Assembly: GCF_021390595.1 (NCBI RefSeq)
Contig: NZ_JAJEJR010000002.1
Span: forward strand, 2,392,387 to 2,456,386
Source of the DNA: Paraburkholderia sp. HP33-1
GTDB lineage: Bacteria; Pseudomonadota; Gammaproteobacteria; Burkholderiales; Burkholderiaceae
Direction of reading: 5' to 3'
DNA length: 64,000 nt
In this document: positions 62,156-64,000 of the stretch, piece after piece
How the letters are laid out: the number at the start of each line of letters is the position of its first letter
Numbering within the stretch: position 1 is the first letter of the stretch
The notes under the pieces: generated by a model
The model's input: the letters and a program-made list of their open reading frames with translations, nothing else
The model's database searches: none
What the model was told of the DNA's origin: nothing
Program-made: the position numbers and the translations under genes

Positions 62156-62539
62156 GTCTACCTCGATGTCGCTCGAATTGGATTGATCATAACAATTTAC
62201 GTAGTATTTGCTACCGATTTATGAGTGACGAACGGATTGGCGTATACAGACGGGTATTGACAGAGAAATCGCAGTCGTAAACACGCGTATACCGATTTTT
62301 TCCGTGAAACAATACGAAGAATAGCTAATAAGCCTTTGTATTAGAAGCACTTTGTTCGGTTTTCCTCTGATCGCGCACTGTTTCACGAGGGAAACGCAAT
62401 GGCTGCGGGGTTTAGGACCCGTGTGTCACGGGGCTCGCGGGGTAAAAAGCTAGAGAGTAATAAAAGTAAACACCTTTGAACCCTTGTTAAAGACGTTAAC
62501 GCTCCGGCAAACCCTTATCTGGCGGGGGTTTCAGCCCAG
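62156..62539. other. AT-richer gap next to the iteron array, possible unwinding region
   Basis: About 380 nt with clearly lower GC than the genes. It contains the kfrA-like promoter side, the palindrome GTATAC twice (near 62241 and 62287), GTTTC-N6-GAAAC at 62380-62395, and TA-rich stretches at 62290-62345 and 62445-62500. I found no full DnaA box. It could be the duplex-unwinding element of an iteron origin. Confidence 0.5.
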
Positions 62540-63881
62540 CAAGGTGAAGCTTTGCGGGAGACTTGGTGAGGGTCTGCGGGAAACTCGGGTGATGGGGTTC
62601 GGGGAGCTCGGTGAGTGGGTCCGGGACGGAACGTGAGCGGGTTCAGGAAACGCCGTATACGTGACGTTTGGGCAAAGGTGAGGTTTTGCGGGACCTCGCT
62701 GCCGTGAAGCGCCCGACCGCGCTCGAAAGTCCTTTGCCGGTAAGGCCTGCACTGAGGTGAGCGCTTTCGGGAGGCTTGCGAGCGTGGATTCTTGGGGCTG
62801 TTTTGGGCCGGTTAACCCCTTTGGTGAGCCGGGACAGGAGAAAACGTGAAACGAAGGTGAGATTTTACGGGGCGTGGGCAGCCATTTTGCTGTGTTTTTG
62901 AGCATTCACCGGGCTAAGGTGAGGTTTTACGGGAGCGAAAGTGGATTGGGATGCGTCGATTGCCCGAAACACTGGCCGGCTGGAACCGGTGGCGATTGGA
63001 GAGGTGAGGGGATTCGGGAAGTTGGCGAATGGGCCGGATCAACAGGCTGGTTTGGCTGGTGATTCCGTCAAAGGTGAGGCTTTTCGGGAGGCTTTGAATG
63101 GCGTTCCGAACACTAAGGTGAGGAGATTCGGGATCGAGATGGGGGCTGTGGGCTGGAAATGCCCGGCTGATGGCGGTTTGCGTATGCGGGTATACCTGGC
63201 TTCTGACCGTAAAGGTGAGGATTTTCGGGAGAGTTGAGACGAGGAAATGAAAAGTGCGACCGTGCGAAAAACAGGCTTGAGGTGAGGTTTTACGGGGGCA
63301 TTAGTCGTTTGTGGGTGAACAGGAATTATCGTAAGTTACGGAAATCATTGAATTATTTAGCGTGAGATGGAAAAGGTGAGGGTTTTCAGGAGTTCTTTGG
63401 ACTGATGCGCTGAAGCGTCCGGAAACCTCAAAGGTGAGGTTTTTCAGGAGGTCTACTCGGGGAAAAGCGGTCCTGGTGGGGGCGAGCGCGTGTCGTGCTA
63501 TACCGTTCGTCGGCGTTACGGTGAGCTTTTTCGGGGGCATTGAAGTGGTGAGAGTTTGCCTGTGGCTCGTTCTCCCCGCTGGCAGCAGCTTCGGACGTCG
63601 CGAGAAGTCGAATTTTGCATCGCGGGATTACCCCTTTACCGCCGCCATGCAGGCATTTCTGCTACTGGTCCCGACTATACGATGAGGTCATCACCCGCCA
63701 GGAGCACCGTCGTTTACGCAAGGTCTCGAAAAAATCCGCAAAAATTTTTGAGGTGAGCAGATTCGGGATCAAATGCTCCCAGTTCCCGCGCGCCGCGAAA
63801 CTCGCCGGGTTCGCCAACGCCGCGACCGACAAGGAGAGCCCAACCTTGGCGGCATGCAGCCGAGGTGAGGGTTTTCGGGAG
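62540..63881 (+). repeat. Origin-type iteron array, about 20 copies of a 21-bp element
   Basis: Plus-strand copies start at 62540, 62562, 62585, 62607, 62629, 62674, 62753, 62820, 62853, 62915, 63000, 63070, 63114, 63211, 63278, 63372, 63430, 63517, 63749 and 63861. The consensus core is AAAGGTGAGGNTTTTCGGGA followed by G. The first five are 22-23 bp apart (two helical turns) and more diverged. Later ones are better matches at 35-230 bp spacing. Typical of Rep-binding iterons of a plasmid or chromid origin. Confidence 0.85.
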
Positions 63882-64000
63882 CGGCTCGAGGTGAGTCACG
63901 CTCCGTAAACTCGCTTCACCGGCAACGGTGAGATGGACGCTATAGACGCGTATCACCACAGTCGGTATGCTCTCGCGAAATCCCCCTCCTCACCCGACGC
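63882..64000. other. Window end, no gene seen
   Basis: Contains degenerate GGTGAG motifs (63890 and 63928) but no full element. The initiator gene expected near such an array is not inside the window. Confidence 0.4.

Noticed and set aside
62380..62395. parS-like site GTTTC-N6-GAAAC
   Set aside because: Arms resemble the chromosomal parS GTTTCACGTGAAAC, but the spacing is 2 bp too long and the centre differs, so it is not called as a partition site.
62531..62905. Minus-strand frame across the iteron array
   Set aside because: It is Pro/Ser-rich because it reads the repeats; no start signal.
63556..63756. Short plus-strand frames between iterons at 63.55-63.9 kb, possible remnant of an initiator gene
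   Set aside because: A short stretch (LYDEVITRQEHRRLRKVSKK) looks protein-like, but no frame continues through the flanking iterons, and it has no start signal. Too weak to call.
1..64000. tRNA, rRNA, CRISPR arrays and insertion sequences
   Set aside because: No cloverleaf, rRNA segment, regular spacer array, transposase or terminal inverted repeat pair could be recognised. The only integrase-like gene is degenerate and has no att-site pair.

Overview
The window is high-GC, densely coded DNA with the gene content of a Paraburkholderia-type beta-proteobacterium. This is judged from the gene families and codon use, not from a database match. The right end (about 59.2-64 kb) looks like the replication-origin side of a secondary chromosome (chromid) or megaplasmid. 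It has a LexA-boxed small gene, a tyrosine-recombinase-like protein with degraded catalytic residues, a divergent KfrA-like coiled-coil protein with a C-terminal zinc ribbon, an AT-richer gap, and then about 20 iteron-like copies of a 21-bp element (core AAAGGTGAGGNTTTTCGGGA). The initiator gene itself is not visible and presumably lies beyond base 64000.

Layout, left to right. 0-6.3 kb: a small His-rich secreted protein, a 52-aa protein, an Ala-rich membrane protein, an AGE-family epimerase, a cold-shock protein and a chemotaxis receptor. 6.4-11.7 kb: a thioesterase, then a leftward L-fucose oxidation operon (aldo/keto reductase, lactonase, SDR dehydrogenase, FAH-family hydrolase) with a divergent IclR regulator. 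11.8-23.4 kb: a Pat-type acetyltransferase, prfC, an H-NS protein, small proteins, a DedA-rhodanese fusion and a cyclic-nucleotide-domain/thioredoxin-reductase-like protein. 23.5-28 kb: a secreted beta-propeller, an EamA transporter and an AraC regulator. 28-35.5 kb: a leftward catabolic operon (PLP aminotransferase, MFS transporter, hydratase-like protein, YdiJ-like FAD/Fe-S dehydrogenase) facing a GntR regulator that has two near-identical operators. 35.8-40.3 kb: an SDR, a BON-domain protein and an NRAMP-like transporter with an unusual two-uORF leader.

40.4-53 kb is an indole-3-acetic acid (auxin) degradation locus of the iac type. It holds iacG, a FixJ-like regulator, iacE-H-I-B-A, a PAS histidine kinase, iacD-iacC, a LysR regulator, iacF and an MHS-type transporter. 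53.3-59.1 kb: an outer-membrane protein, an NTF2-like/TetR pair, a YceI protein, and the threonine catabolic pair tdh-kbl with a divergent XRE-cupin regulator.

The most unusual observation is that the origin-type 21-bp element is not confined to the origin. I count about 21 further copies in the gaps at 16.8-19.2, 25.9, 36.6-37.3, 40.3 and 53.2 kb and at 60.85 kb. All but the last pair lie between genes, often in same-direction clusters. This suggests a distributed binding-site system for the replicon's initiator or another replicon-specific protein.
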